Shown: positions 1-12,103, numbered from the stretch's first letter. The stretch: DNA of 64,000 nucleotides from Voacanga thouarsii (GCA_026120185.1 JANUWF010001224.1:2852001-2916000), one strand, 5' to 3'. Made by a program: numbers and translations. Notes: generated by a model from the sequence alone, not told the origin.

Positions 1-2
1 AG

Positions 3-155
3 TACATTTTCACTCAAAAGGACTTGAATCTTCGGCAGCGTAGATGGATGGAGTTCTTGGAAGAGTATAGATGTACCATTAATTACCATCCTGGCAAAGC
101 GAATGTGGTAGTTGACGCTTTGAGTCATAAAGTGAGGATAGCACACTTGAGAATT
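3..155 (+). pseudogene. RNase H C-terminal fragment of gypsy pol (element A)
   Basis: Frame 3 is open from the window edge to a TAG at 156-158. It shows the typical end of the Ty3-gypsy RNase H: a [19 protein letters not shown] helix, then the [16 protein letters not shown] motif in which the D of 'DALS' is the last RNase H acidic residue. In the element this enzyme would remove the RNA strand and trim the primer and purine tract. The reverse transcriptase body lies off the left edge. The stop at 156 and another near 255 break the reading into the integrase, which is in the same frame. Confidence 0.85.
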
Positions 156-284
156 TAGGAAGTGTTGGTAGTGCAGGAAATCCTAGAGCATGATGCAGAA
201 GTTCAAGAGGGGAAGATCTGTGTAAGTAACTTTACCATGAAGCCTGATCTGGAGTAAGAAATTGTAGAAGCCCAGTAGGATAGT

Positions 285-1518
285 GTGGAATTTCAGGTTT
301 TCAAAGAAAAAAAGATTGGGAGAGGAGTTAAAGATTTTTGGACAGATGAGAAAGGGATATTGTATTTTCGGGACCGGATATGTGTACTTGACACCCAAGA
401 CTTAAAGAAGAGGATGTTGGACGAAGCTCACATGAGTAAGTATACCATTCACCCTAGGGAAGTAAAGATGTATCATGACTTGAAGAAGAAATATTGGTGG
501 GCTAGAATGAAGAGAGATGTGGTTTAATATGTGTCAACATGCCTGACATGCCAAAAAGTTAAAGTGGAGCACAAGAAGTCTGCAGTTCTATTGCAACCAT
601 TATCGATTCCCGAGTGAAAATGGGAAGAGGTGATTATGGATTTTGTGATTGGCCTTCCGATGACCAAGTCGCACAAGGATGCAGTTTGGGCGGTAGTAGA
701 CAGACTGACTAAGACATCGCATTTTATACCGGTGAACGTAAGGGACTCGATGGAAAAGTTAGCACAGACTTATACCCGGGAAATTGTAAGGTTACATGGT
801 GTATTGTCAAGCATCATATCAGATAGGGATCCCAGGTTCACTTCGAGATTCTGGAATAAGTTTCAAGAGTCTTTGGGTACTACGTTGAAGTTCAGCACCT
901 CTGCTCATCCACAGACTGACGGTCAATCCGAAAGAGTCATTCAGATATTGGAGGATATGCTTCGGGCGTGTATTTTGGACTTTGGAAACAAGTGGATTGA
1001 GTGTTTACCACATGCAGAATTAGCATAAAACAACTGACATCAGTCATCGATTGGGGTGGCACCGTATGAAGCATTATATGGGTGGAAATGTTAAAGTACT
1101 GATATACTGGGAATGGACAAAAGATAGGTACATTAGAAAGACCGGTGAGGTATGTATTCAAGAAATGATGGATAAGGTTAGGGTCATTAGAGAAAGACTG
1201 AGGGCAGCGCAAAGCCGACAAAAGAGTTACACAGATAATAGGAGGAGGGAACTGGAGTTCCAAGTGGGTGATTGCATGCTCTTGAAGCTGACTCCTAGCA
1301 GAGGAATACTGAGGCAGCCGAAGGGAGGAAAGTTGAGTCCTAGGTATTTGGGACCGTTTCTGATAATGGAGAAGGTTTGGCCGGTCGCCTATAGATTGGA
1401 TCTACCCGACGGACTAACTGGGATACATGATGTTTTCCATGTGTCTCAGCTAAAGAAGTACAACCACGATCCAAGCCATGTACTTAATGAGGAACCTTTG
1501 GAATTGCATCCGAATTGA
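285..1518 (+). pseudogene. Integrase, Ty3-gypsy (element A), broken
   Basis: The N-terminal zinc module is visible (H..H then CLTC) around 420-560. The catalytic core follows, with the triad in place: D of MDFVIGLP (~640), D of ISDRDPRFTS (~825) and E of GQSERVIQ (~930). The C-terminal region has the GKLSPRYLGPF and DVFHVSQLKKY motifs. Reading needs frame 3 to about 1028, then frame 1 from about 1051, so there is a frameshift near 1030-1100. In-frame stops occur at 525, near 615 and at 1026. The protein would join element cDNA to chromosomal DNA, but this copy cannot encode it. Confidence 0.9.
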
Positions 1519-1693
1519 GTTATATGGAGAAACCAGTCAAGATTTTGGAGTAGAATGTCAAGACTCTTCGGAATAAGCAGATACCTATGGTAAAAATACT
1601 TTGGGATCATCATGGAGCGCATGATGCGACATGGGAAACTGAAGAATAGTAAAGACGGAAGTATTCGGATATTTTCTAAGGGTATGGAATCTA
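1519..1693 (+). pseudogene. Chromodomain-like tail of the integrase (element A)
   Basis: In the +1-shifted frame after the integrase, the conserved chromoviral ending is readable: YMEKPVKIL, then QIPMVKILWDHHGAHDATWE and a RRKYSDIF-like end. Families of this type carry a chromodomain here that directs insertion to marked chromatin. Two stops interrupt it. The homologous tail of element D (about 32900-33060) is also broken. The call rests on motif position and the WxxHxxxxATWE pattern; aromatic-cage residues were not verified. Confidence 0.65.
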
Positions 1694-1715
1694 AATTTTG
1701 GGACGAAATTCTGTT

Positions 1716-1728
1716 AAGGGAGAGGGGA
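1716..1728 (+). promoter_or_regulatory. Polypurine tract, element A
   Basis: AAGGGAGAGGGGA immediately precedes the LTR start TGTAATACCC. This is the plus-strand primer position. Element D has the equivalent tract at 33098-33110. Confidence 0.85.
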
Positions 1729-1985
1729 TGTAATACCCTACCTAAAACCACCTTTGACCTATGGGGAAAAAGTTATGCATTACATGTGATATTTTAAAAT
1801 TATCCTTGCATGGGTGCATGTGATTTTCAAGGGTGCTCTTGCATTAATTTATTTGAGGGAAATAATTGTGTTGTTGCATTAATTGAAAATTTTTTTGGAA
1901 AAAATTTAGTAGAGGAAATGGAGGGATGAGAACTAAGGTGAAAAGAATTTCTTAGAGATATATTAACACCGGAGTTGATTTGGAA

Positions 1986-2033
1986 TAGCGGTTAGGTTTG
2001 GTGATTATCCCTTGGTGACCCGAGTTTGAATCT
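1986..2033 (+). promoter_or_regulatory. tRNA-like A/B-box module in the element A LTR (degenerate)
   Basis: TAGCGGTTAGG at 1986-1996 resembles an A box with one mismatch. AGTTTGAATCT at 2023-2033 resembles a B box (8 of 11 to GGTTCGANTCC). It sits in the same relative place as the better copies in D and E. No folded tRNA is claimed. Confidence 0.4.
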
Positions 2034-4210
2034 TACCTCTTGCGAATTTTAGATTTCTTTTTGAATTCTTTTTCTAGGTTTCTTCATGCCTTGGCCGAAA
2101 AACCCTAGCTATCCTTGTAAATTTTAACGCCATCTTCTTAGGGGATATGTCTCCATATTTATCTCCTAAATTCAAGGATTGTTGATAAGGATAAAGACTA
2201 AATTTTATTTCAGCTTATATCCTCTTTAATTTTTGAAAATCTTAGCTAGAATAATTAAATTCCATCTTGTCTTTATCTAATCAGATTTTATATTAGTTAG
2301 CTTGAATTAATTTTTTATTTTCCTAGTAAAATATCTTGTTGATTTTGAACTTAGAACCCTAGCTGAAAATCTGGAAATTTTTCCAACTTTGTGCCGCCAC
2401 CCTTGGAGCACTCCTAACTCAACAAAAACTCTTCCAAGACTAGGGAAACTTATCCTAAATCTTCTTGCAAATCAGGTTTTATTTTAATCCTAAACCAATC
2501 AAATTTTGTTCCTCATATCTTGCAGATTTTCGGTCAGCCTTGTGCATGCACAAGCTGCACGAAAATCCTGCACTCCTAAGGGCATCCAAACTCTTCTTAA
2601 CCTAGCTCAAATCACCTAAAACATCTCTCAACAATTCAAATTACTTTAGCTACAAAAATCAGATTTTTATCCCCTTCAATTTCCAGAATTTCGGCCATCT
2701 TGTGCACAAAATTTCGGTCAGCTTTGCACACATTATTCTGCATGAAATTTTGCACTCCAAGACATACCAAAACACCTTGTTGATTAAGCTAATTTACAGC
2801 ACCTAAAACTCTCACTTTTCCTTTCTAATTTGCAGTGGAACAACAACCAAAACAACCCAGAATTTTCTCTCTTTTGTTCAGTAATTTTCGCACAGCACAC
2901 ATACCTTTCTTGCACAGAATTTTTGGTTAACAAAACCCACTCAAACTTTTTCTAGTTTTGGACAAAAACCTGAACACGCACAGCCTATCCTTGAGCACTA
3001 TTTCGGTCAGCCTAGGAGAGCAATCCCAGATTATTTTTCTCCCCTTAACCTCTCTGAATTTCGGCCAGCAATCAGGTACAGCATGCTGCCAGATTTTCGG
3101 CCTTGTTGCCAAGGAAGTTTAGAGCTGTTAGGAGACCTTCATAACATCAACTTCCAACCCTAGATCAAACTGTCCTAACCCTAAACCAAGTTATCCATCC
3201 ACTCCCTCTTTGCTACACGAAAATTCCAGCAAACTCTCTCATGCAAATTTCAAAAAAACACAAGAGCAATCCCTAGCAAAAATCAAACGCACCCAAAGGT
3301 AAGCAAAAATCCTTTCAAGATCTCGATTCCTTTCTTCCATTAATTCTTCTCTTTTTCTTCTCTTGAACTACTCTATATAATGGTTGATCTCACATTTCTT
3401 TCTTAATTTTCGGTCAAGAGGAGCAAAGAAGGTAGCTTTTCTCTTCTTCTCAAACGAACTCGAGACGATCACCATAGGAGCATCGAGATCTTGTTAATCC
3501 GGTGGTTGTAAGGTAAAGGAATTCTTACCCATGAGGTTGAAGCTAAGGTTTAATGTGATTGATAATGTCTATGGAAGTATGATAGCATGATGAATGTGTT
3601 TAGTTGGGATATATGAATATTTTGAGATGAGTATCGTATCAAGCATGTTCAATAGATAGCGATGCTATGTTTGATGTGATAATGATGGATGTGAATTGTG
3701 ACGGTTAAGTCAAGACCTTTTTGATATATTGTTCATATCTTTGATGGATGGTGTATGTATTTTAAGGAATGGGTGATTTATTTGAAGTTAGATAATGGAT
3801 CATGAGTTGTTATGGGAATAAATGAGTTTAAATGCATGCTTGAGTCGATTGAGACACTGATCATGATATTATGTGATTCTAGATCAGGATGTTATTTGAA
3901 GGAAGCAAGTAGTTGATCTTTATCTTATTTATCCGAAGCGTATTAAGTAAGTCCTTGCATAAACTCTTTTTGTTAAATGCTTGTGGTGGCAAGTCGAATG
4001 TTGTATAGCTTTGTAAAACTATTGTTGATCTATAATTATTTGGGTTGTAAACGTGGATGTGTATTCACTAAATGGTTTTGTCAAACTAATACCTTTATCA
4101 AGAACTGTTCTTTCTCTTAAATATTTTAGAAAACTCTTTTAAAAGAAAACCACAATTTACAAAGCCAAGGTATGGAATTATTATGAGTCAGGAATTGACG
4201 GATATGTTCG

Positions 4211-4222
4211 TTGAGTACTCAA
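4211..4222. promoter_or_regulatory. Conserved 12-bp palindrome TTGAGTACTCAA (A LTR)
   Basis: A perfect inverted repeat followed by AATAAGG-like sequence. The same site is at 9001-9012 (J), 29227-29238 (D 5' LTR) and 46470-46481 (E), with a mutated copy at 36358-36369 (D 3' LTR). Surrounding LTR sequence is much more diverged than the site. A protein-binding or RNA-structure role is inference. Confidence 0.6.
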
Positions 4223-4455
4223 TAAGGATAGGCTAACAATACTAGTCTTGGAGGGCTTGAGTGAGTCTTTTGGCAGGCGGCCACCTCCAGAAGATAAGCT
4301 CTGCTTGAAAAGGCGACAGTATTGGTTGGTCTGGCCGGTCTGAGCTAGCATTTGTACCTAGTAAGGTATTATTTTTCCGGCATAGACAGTCGGATGGTTT
4401 TGTTGGGTGCAAAGATGGAGGAGTATCTCACCCGGTGGGCCGTACACTCACCTTT

Positions 4456-4557
4456 GATCAGAACGCCCAATGTGTGGTAATCTTATCCTGTCAAGGTGCA
4501 CAAAGTGTGGTGCCTTGACCGTTTTCTTATCATGGGGCTCAAAGTGTGGCACCATGA
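4456..4557 (+). other. Tandem hairpin array in the element A LTR
   Basis: Three successive stem-loops share a loop core AAAGTGTGG or AATGTGTGG. The second has stem GTCAAGG/CCTTGAC (4490-4496 with 4513-4519). The third has TCATGG/CCATGA (4530-4535 with 4552-4557). Both have 16-nt loops, and they differ by an A-T to T-A change on both arms. The first (4456-4487) has one stem mismatch. See the separate finding. Confidence 0.7.
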
Positions 4558-5043
4558 CTGTTTATTTGAGTGGATGATTTATTTTGTACAAAGTGTGACA
4601 ATGAGGAAACTCCACTCTTTGTAAAGAGAAATTATTTATGATTTGCCAAATATTTCTGCAAATGCTTTCAGCTATGCATACATGAACTTTTCAAAGTACC
4701 ATGTGCACACACAGGGCTTGCTGAGATGTTAATCTCACACTGTTTCATATCATGCTTTCAGGAGATTGATAATGCTGAGCAGGCGAGATGTGTGATAGTT
4801 GGAGCTTTTGTTATTTTCATTATGTTTTGAAAGACAATTGTTGATTTATGCTTTTGGAACCGATGTTTGCTTTTATTTAGTTTTGCTCCCGTTTGAGCCT
4901 GATGTAATAAGAGTTCCCTTTTACTTATCTAAGTTTGATGTCTTTGGGTTGTCTTTTATCATGTACCTCATTTTAAAGACCCCTTATCCTCGGGACGGGA
5001 CGACATCCCCGCCCTTTTAGGGTACGTAGTAGGGGGTATTACA

Positions 5044-6230
5044 AAATACCCTAGGCTTTTAATTTTACTCTTCTATTAGGTCTAGATACTTGTAAAAATC
5101 CATCCTTTAGGAGGTCATGCTTAGAATGACACTAGAAAATCTACTATCTCTAATGAGAGTTGTGGTGGAAGCCATGGGGTTGTTGGAACCCCTCTCTCAT
5201 TTAATCTTTTATTCAAAATGGAGTTTTCGACCCAAAAACGTTTTCTATAATCTTATGATTTCATTAAATTTAGAAAAAAAATCTATAATTCAGTATTAAT
5301 CTCTATGTCAAGCATTAAATCCTTTGAGAGAATAAACTATGAATTTATTTTACTATTCTAAGTTAATAAGCAAGTGAAACTTTATTAAATAACCTTAAGT
5401 TTAACATTATTCTCTATATCAAGGATTATACCCTTTAAAAGAATAAACTATGAACTCTTTTATTTGTAAAGTGTCTTAGATTAAAAACCGTCCTATCTAG
5501 TGAGACTTTGGTTTCACATGAACTTGTACATTTGATCACAAAAACGAAATAAGCATGACAGCAAAAGTATACTTTTTCATGCTCAAACTATTCATTTATT
5601 CCTAAGTGACCAAACAATGGATTAAACATCATGAATTAAAAATTAATGATCTTAGTTAATCCTAAGATGGTTCTATCATTTACTATTCATTTTTATGCAA
5701 ATTATTCATCCATAGATAAATAAGAATATTACAGAAAATTAACCTCATACAATAGTTTCAAAACATGATTACATCAAGGAAAAATTGAGGAACAAAACTT
5801 CAATAGTGCTCTCCTATTTTTTGGACAATTAGTTGCCTTCCTTCTCGTCCAAAATTATGCACAACCGGCTCTGGACAGAGTGGACCAGACACCGGGTCTA
5901 TTCGGCCCACCTGGCACTAGGTCCAATTTTTTTTTCCAAAAATTATTGCTGGGCAGAGTGGACCTGGTTCTGCGTTTGCTTTGAAGTTCATTGATTTCTG
6001 GAAAAAATCTAGCTTTTTGACCACTTTTCGCCTCTCAAAAATTCCAGAAATCACGTTCTTCTGTCCCCAAAATTTACAGGTTAAAAGAATATAAAGAAAC
6101 ACAAAACCATGCATAAAAAACATGCCTTTACAAGCACCTATGCCTCTAACCATGAGGTGTACATCGAATCTACTTAAAATAAGAAAATCAATGGGAAAAT
6201 CATTATAATACATTTCCTATGCCTCAATCG
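5044..6230. other. Unassigned non-coding stretch
   Basis: AT-rich, with no credible coding frame. About 5850-5960 carries two pieces reminiscent of the Athila/Tat-like LTR cassette seen in F and G (CACCTGGCACTAGGTCC near 5908 and GGACCTGG near 5960). A local near-duplicate CCTATGCCTC...GGTGTACAT / GGCGTACAT occurs at about 6138 and 6211. It is neither the J LTR nor the A LTR. It may be a decayed LTR of another family, or the sequence into which A inserted. Confidence 0.4.
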
Positions 6231-8170
6231 CTAGGCGTACATGAACTCTAGAAACAAATGTATGAGGGATCACATGAAATCACAAAAGATTCATTTTTAA
6301 ATAGTAAAGGAACCACCTTTTTAAGTTTTAACCCTAGTACATGCGCTTAGATAAAAACCGTGTCTCAAACACCACTTGAAGGATTAAGGAAAACACCAAA
6401 GAAAATGCAGTGAAAAATTTTCCAATTTTTCAAGCCATATCTAGGAGAGGATACTTAGTTTTCCTTATTGGTCGCGGATTAACCAACGTAGGAATGGGTT
6501 GCACTGAACTTCTTACGTTGGAAGGGGATAAGAAGGCGTCTGTTGCTTAACCGGAATTCCCGCCAATCTTCTACTCCTACGCATCAACATCTCCAAGCTT
6601 CTTCTCTTTGTCTTCTGGAGTATGACTCTACCTTGCTCTTGGCTTTAGCTTGGTGAGAGCTCTTTTTTTGGATTAAAAAAAAAAAAAAAAAAAAAAAACT
6701 CTACCAGAGAGCAGGAAGAGAAAGAACGTTAAAGAGAAAAAGAGGAGGCGGCACACACTAATCAATTCCATTGCACACCGCTTGTTTTTTCATATATGTT
6801 TCGGCCAGCCTTAGGGCTTCCAAAGCCCCAATGGCCGAAAATCACCAAGCCCAATTGGGCTAGGTGTTGTGCTAAAAAAAACAGTGCAAGACTGGCCTAA
6901 TCAACTTAATTAATTAATTATCTTTTCTGGGCTGCATTAAATACCGAAGACTAATTAATTAATTCTACTTGGATTCTTAATATATTTTAACATATATCAG
7001 CCCAATTCATTAATTTATTCCAACCCAATTCTCTTAATTAATTAATTATCTTTTTTTAGCCTCATTAAAATCCAAGACTAATTAATTAATTCTAATTGGA
7101 CTATTAGAATAAATTTTATTTCTTTTCCAAATATGTATCCATTAAGCCCAGATTGTGTCTAAACAACACCAAGGTAACTTGAGCTGCTCTGGGGACTAAG
7201 AGACATATTATTCATGACGACTAAAATGACCAAAATGCCCTTACTATTAAATAGCTACAGTTTATCATTTTAAATATTTCCATTTATCACCATATGGAAA
7301 TATTGACCCTAAGAATAATATTGCTTAAGTAACGTCTCTGACCTACAAGTGAAATGATGGAAATATCCCTCTATATAACACCCATCAACGAGACAAGGTA
7401 AATGTACTAACACCCATCTCAAAAACATCTACCATCCTTAGATCTCTAGTTCGATTATCCATGACTCACTTGAATGTACTTTCTTATCATTGGAAGCTAA
7501 CCAAAAGCACACATTCTAGAGTCAAGTTCTCAGGGTCCTAGATCATTTAGATTTTCCTGGACAATCATAAGGGGGTGATTTAACTTCACTAAGTGAAGCA
7601 TAGAAACTTTGTTGCATGAATCCGTCTTAACTAACTAGAGTAATACACCTATTTTACAAGGATATTGATCTCACAAAATAAATGTCACCCAATATGCATC
7701 AAAGTATAAAGCCCCAGCTTCACCAAACCACCAAGTTATACTCAAGTATGAAGGTATCTATCCACGCAGCAGTGGTAATAGTCTGATCTTTATAATTATA
7801 GTACTTTAAGAGAGACCACTACTACAGATCTAGTTCTACGTATTTGAAATACGCTCATACCTATGAAGTGAGTGAACTATTCATAGATTCAAGGTAAAAT
7901 ATTCCTCATTGGAAATCATGGCATAATAGTCTTACCTTGGTGAAATGCCCAGTTCCATCAAAAGACTAAGAACTCAATTTTATTCGTATGATAAGTACCT
8001 ATGGTCTATACCTTACTGTGAAGAACGACCCAACACATAGACCATTACTTATCATACCTGGATCTTTAAATGTGCATTAATATAAGTAACAAACCAAATT
8101 GAATGAATAAATATTTTATTACAATATATTTACACAAAATACATAATCTTTGAGGGTATACTTTCCAACA
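6231..8170 (-). mobile_element. Element K: probable solo Ty1-copia LTR
   Basis: The right end is clear: on the minus strand it begins TGTTGGAAAGTATACCCTC, a typical copia LTR start, and it is followed by J LTR sequence with no purine tract or primer site. The left end was not located, and the coordinate given is approximate; the expected duplication of TGTGT (8171-8175) was not found on the left. Inside are an A25 run (6675-6699) and copia-LTR-like text such as the repeated CTTATCATAC motif around 7990-8060. No coding capacity. Confidence 0.55.
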
Positions 8171-9778
8171 TGTGTATCAATTAATTATTACATACTAAAA
8201 TATATTACTTGCCTTATGTTTTTTTCTGCTAGTGAAATATAGCTATTAGCTATAAATGCTCACATTACCATTTTTTATATTATTTAGTTACTATTAATTA
8301 AATAGTTAATATCTTAAAAATTATTTGATAATATTTAGTACTTACTATTTATTTTTTCATATTATCTATAATATATTGTTGAAAATATTTTGCAGTATTC
8401 ATTCATAATGATAAGAATTGGATATTAACGTCTTTGGCAGCTATTGCTAAAATTGTTTTCATTGTTGCATTTTTAACTGAAATATACTTGTTTGAATACT
8501 TGGAGTTGAGGATATAATTTTATTTTTGGCATGGCATGCTTTGCATTAAGACAATGTTTGGGTTGAAATATTTTGATGTTATATAAGTATTGAATAAGTA
8601 TAGTTGAGTAGTTGATGACTTATTCCTTGTATTTTCCCTAGATGGGACTAGGTTTCTTTGGTCAAGACATCTGGAGACTTTAGCTTTGAGATAAGAGACA
8701 AGAAACAAGTAAGTTGTTGCATAAAACTTATTTGCTAGACGAACAAAATATTGCAAGTTAAGTTTGGTTTCTACTATGAAATGGCAATGTGTGTTTGGAA
8801 TGCAACCATGGTTATCTCTTTTCTCTTTTGAGCATACACATTCTTTTACTTGTTGAAACTAAACGTTTTGCTCAAACAAAAGTTTCTAACTAAAATACTC
8901 ACTCTTTTGCATAAAAGATTCAAACTAAAAATGGTTAACTATGATTGCATTTTTAAACTGCAAAGCTTTTGTGAATTTTCCTTGCATGGAACAGCATACA
9001 TTGAGTACTCAATAAGGGTAGGTTAGTTGGAACTAACTTTAGAAGGTTGCGATATGTCTTTCACTGGAGGTCTCCTTCGAGAAGGATTAAGTGCCAGTTT
9101 TGATTAGTCAAGCCTGTCCAAGCTAGCATCTTAGTCTAAGCGGGCTATTTTCCAAAAGTGGATAATTGGTAATTTAGGGTGTAGAGACGGAGTATCTTAC
9201 CCAGTGGGCCAATCACCCACTTATATTGTGATGCAGGCTTTCACAATTCGCGGTCATGATACAGGGTTTCATGGCCTCAATTATAATGCAGGGTTTCATA
9301 ATCACCTTTATTTTTGAGTGGTTATTTCTTTTCTAAATGTGTACTTTTGTTTGAGAAATGTAAACATAAAACACCACTCTATGTTAAAAAGCACAATGAT
9401 ATGACTTGTAATATTTTCTAAGATTTGTTTAAAGATTCATACATGAAATATTTTTCAATTCGACATGAGATCACACAAGACTTACTGGGAAGAAAATCTC
9501 ACCATATTTTGCATCATGTTTTCAGGAAGATCCTACTTTGAAGGTTAAGATTGTCTTGAGAATTGAAGATTTTATTTAAGATTTATGACCGTAACTTTTT
9601 TCAAGAATTTTTATTTGAGGTTTTTAAGACTTGTGTAAGTTTTGATTAAGTTATAATAAGGTTTGAACTTCATTCATTTCTTTTCAATCTCTTTTTGTTT
9701 AGTGATTAAGACCCTATGTCCTAAGAACGGGGCGACATTCTCGCCCCTTTTGGAGTACGTGGGCAATGGGTTGTTACA
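8171..9778 (+). repeat. Element J: 3' half of a Tekay-like LTR
   Basis: Ends TTGTTACA at 9778, followed directly by a Met-type primer site, so this is the 5' LTR of J. It contains the palindrome (9001-9012), three hairpins (9225-9302) and the terminal GC hairpin (GGGGCG 9729-9734, CGCCCC 9742-9747) in the same order as A, D and E. The first ~2 kb of the LTR is missing: K abuts at 8170, and the sequence left of K does not look like the missing part. An insertion with later deletion is inferred. Confidence 0.8.
9225..9302 (+). other. Tandem hairpin array in the J LTR
   Basis: Three hairpins, each with a 9-nt loop: ATTGTGA/TCACAAT (9225-9247), GGTCATGA/TCATGGCC with one wobble (9252-9276), and ATTATAA/TCATAAT with one mismatch (9280-9302). 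Loops are TGCAGGCTT, TACAGGGTT and TGCAGGGTT. Stems differ completely while pairing and loop are kept. Confidence 0.75.
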
Positions 9779-9780
9779 AG

Positions 9781-9800
9781 TAGTAACAGAGCCTAGGTTT
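9781..9800 (+). promoter_or_regulatory. Primer-binding site of J (initiator Met tRNA type, degenerate)
   Basis: TAGTAACAGAGCCTAGG starts 2 nt after the LTR end. The intact form TGGTATCAGAGCCTAGG is at 30051 in element D, and the following GTTTAGG is shared. Confidence 0.8.
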
Positions 9801-9873
9801 AGGCAACATACATATATTGTTTGGATTTTTTTTCTCTAAGCTTTGTGATCTTTTACTAACCTAAGCTACTAAT

Positions 9874-10154
9874 ATGTGTAGGATAGTTAGAAGTTATGTA
9901 CCTGCTATTAGACTATTGCCTCTACGATGTGGCCCATTTGCGTCGAACCCACCTCCTGAGTCTTCCTCTTTTTCAGACTTAGAACCTAACCCAAACATAC
10001 AAGAACAGGAAATTAGTGACAATGAAATGGAAGTCATAGTACCTAACCCAGCTGAGCCTGAGCAAGGAGAGGTTGAGGAAGAGGTAGAAAACCTTAAGCT
10101 TGCTCCTAGCCCACCCTTCCAATGGGTCGACTTCACCGTTGATGGTGATGACCC
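9874..10154 (+). CDS. Pre-gag ORF of J, truncated by the insertion of C
   Basis: Open without a stop from ATG 9874 up to the C insertion point at 10155 (about 93 codons). It lies about 75 bp after the primer site, upstream of where gag should start. The product is acidic and proline-rich: a basic start (RIVRS), then serine/aspartate/glutamate blocks (SSSFSDLEPNPN, EQGEVEEEVENL) and a PPFQWVDFTVDGDDP end. The homologous but broken frame of D starts at 30148. The shared in-frame stretch GTT-AGA suggests the true start equals D's ATG, which is ATA in J at 9883. No known domain is recognised. The continuation is not seen in the window. Confidence 0.5.
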
Positions 10155-10566
10155 TGTTAGATTTCGATCATACAATAATAATTAATGCGCAGTGAAAATT
10201 AAAACAAAATCAACTCAAATAAATCACTCATATACAATTAAACATGTCAAGAGAGGGAAGAGAAATTTCTTACCTTGAAAACATAACTTTAATTTTTTTT
10301 TTTTTTTGCGCACGTGGAACTCTTTTGAAAATTGTCCAAGCCGTGAACTACTAAATTCCAAGTAGAGGAATTTCGCTAATAAAAATCCATGCAAAGAACC
10401 TTTACTCAAAAATAGGCACCAAAACCTTATGCTAGCAGGATTAATTTATTGGCGGCTATATGGAACTAATTTGCAAAAGGACAATCAAAGAAAAGGAATC
10501 CACGTGATTTTTTCTAATGAATACCTTCATATTCTTTTTTGAGATCTCAAAAAAAAAAAATCAATG

Positions 10567-10617
<51 letters not shown>

Positions 10618-12093
10618 GACATTAGGTTGGAAAAGACTAAATTTTGATTTTGAAAGTACTAAGCCATTATACTTAGCAATATAAAAGAAAGTATTTAAAT
10701 GTTTGAAAATACACATATATGAAAACAACATACCAGTGTCCATTTCGTTTCCTAAAAGTTTTAGGAAACAAATATAATAGTAATTCCTTTTCCTTAATTA
10801 TGGGCTTCATAATTTGGTTAATTGCAATTTGGCTCTCGAGTTATAGCATTTTTATAACTCACCTATAAGAATTCCACAATTGCAATCCTACCCCAACGAT
10901 TATAACTATTTTATAATTAGCTCATAAAATTATTTCTTCTTACAAATTAATACCATAATATTTTTATATAATATCTTGAGTACTAATTTATCTATTGTGT
11001 ATAACGTATTAGATTTTCTAGTCACATGGTAGCTAATATGAATTATTTCTAACCACTACAGAATTAATAATCATTGATAATTAGAATTAACTTATTAATT
11101 CTAATTGAAATTAGTTTATTAATTATCTAATAAGTAAATCCATATTTAGCAAATCAAAAGAAGCATCTAGCAATGTATCATGACCACATAAAAAATTCAG
11201 AAAGTCAAGTGGCTTGACGTTAACCTTTCAATAGCAAAATATCAATGCAATAAACTCCTTTCATCATACTATATCTCATTCAGTTTAAAGTATGAAATTA
11301 GTGCCAACTCCCACTAGAGTATAATTAATTCTAATCTGAATTTATTGATACTTGATCTAGAATCCATTACTCAATATGGATATTAATTGAAACTATTTCT
11401 AACATATAGTCGCATTGGGCAAGGACCTCTCTAGTAATAATTTTACACAAGTGGCCGTGAGATATACATCCTACTATTAGGAGTGACAAATCCTTTATTG
11501 ATCATCTCAAATACTTTCATTCACTATACATTGTGCCCAATATTCACCCTATAGGTGCCCCAAATGAGACTCCAAAGAGTAGAATCAAAGTACAGTGCTT
11601 GGTAAACAATGTACCTTAGAGATCTCAAGTCTAAGAATACTTACACATTTGATATAATAAGATTCTAACACTGGCATTAAGTAGTTATCTATGTAATTAT
11701 CTCATAGCTAAGTCATCCAATGTACTTGTTCGAGTAACAAACATCTACGTGTTATCTTTGATAATCACAATACTTATGGATGTGAGACCATCGCTTGATC
11801 AAGTTAAGAAGTATAACACATGCTAGTCTTAGTGCATTAATGATATCCTATCTTATGAATACTACGATTAAGGATGGTTTAAGTACAAATACTACATAGT
11901 GTAGTACAAATCTTATATCATGAGCTCTATAACGATTTCCTTAATATTGTACATTGTGCTAGGGACTTTATCTGTTAGTTTTACATGCATTAACATATGA
12001 AATAAAGAAACTGAAAGATAAAGAGTGCCTTTATTAAATAAATATACAAAATACATTGTACAAATGGATTGGTTCTAGGGAATAACTTTAACA
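10155..12093 (-). repeat. 3' LTR of element C (1939 bp)
   Basis: On the plus strand it starts TGTTAG (10155) and ends TTTAACA (12093), next to the purine tract. It shares modules with solo LTR I at 26215-27930: TTGAGTA...CTATTGTGTATAAC near 10976, AAGTCAAGTGGCTTGAC near 11200, TGCCAACTCCC near 11300, ACACATGCTAGTCTTA near 11816. A (TA)23 tract occupies 10569-10615. No gene inside. Confidence 0.88.
10569..10615. repeat. (TA)n microsatellite in the C LTR
   Basis: 47 nt of uninterrupted TA inside the element C LTR. The frame reading YIYIYI here is an artefact. Confidence 0.98.
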
Positions 12094-12103
12094 ATCTCCC
12101 ACT
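12094..12103 (-). promoter_or_regulatory. Polypurine tract of element C
   Basis: Minus strand AGTGGGAGAT directly upstream of the LTR start TGTTAAAG. GTGGGAGATTGTTA is the usual Angela/TAR arrangement. Confidence 0.85.

Larger units (their letters stand above)
1..5043 (+). mobile_element. Element A: 3' part of a Tekay/Del-like Ty3-gypsy chromovirus
   Basis: Truncated by the window edge. It holds, in order, the end of an RNase H, a broken integrase, a chromodomain-like tail, a purine tract and a 3.3 kb LTR. LTR termini are a perfect 10-bp inverted pair (TGTAATACCC / GGGTATTACA). Long LTRs plus the integrase and chromodomain layout fit the Tekay/Del chromovirus lineage. The 5' LTR and upstream target duplication lie outside the window, so the boundary duplication (expected to match bases after 5043) cannot be tested. 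Lineage is inferred from domain order and LTR size, not from a tree. Confidence 0.9.
1729..5043 (+). repeat. 3' LTR of element A (Tekay-like, 3315 bp)
   Basis: Starts TGTAATACCC and ends GGGTATTACA. It aligns in order of modules with the LTRs of J, D and E: tRNA-like A/B boxes in the first part, a 12-bp palindrome at 4211-4222, a hairpin array at 4456-4557, and a GC hairpin at about 4991-5014, 30-50 bp before the end. The middle (about 2100-3480) is rich in phrases such as TTTCGGCCAGC and in poly-pyrimidine. Open frames here (for example 4799-5020) are chance frames; no gene is seen. Confidence 0.9.

Noticed and set aside
4799..5020. Hydrophobic 73-codon frame in the A LTR
   Set aside because: Lies wholly in LTR sequence, overlaps the conserved terminal hairpin, and is not kept in D, E or J.
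9894..10175. Minus-strand serine/glycine-rich frame opposite the J ORF
   Set aside because: Antisense shadow of the acidic pre-gag ORF; crosses into the C LTR.
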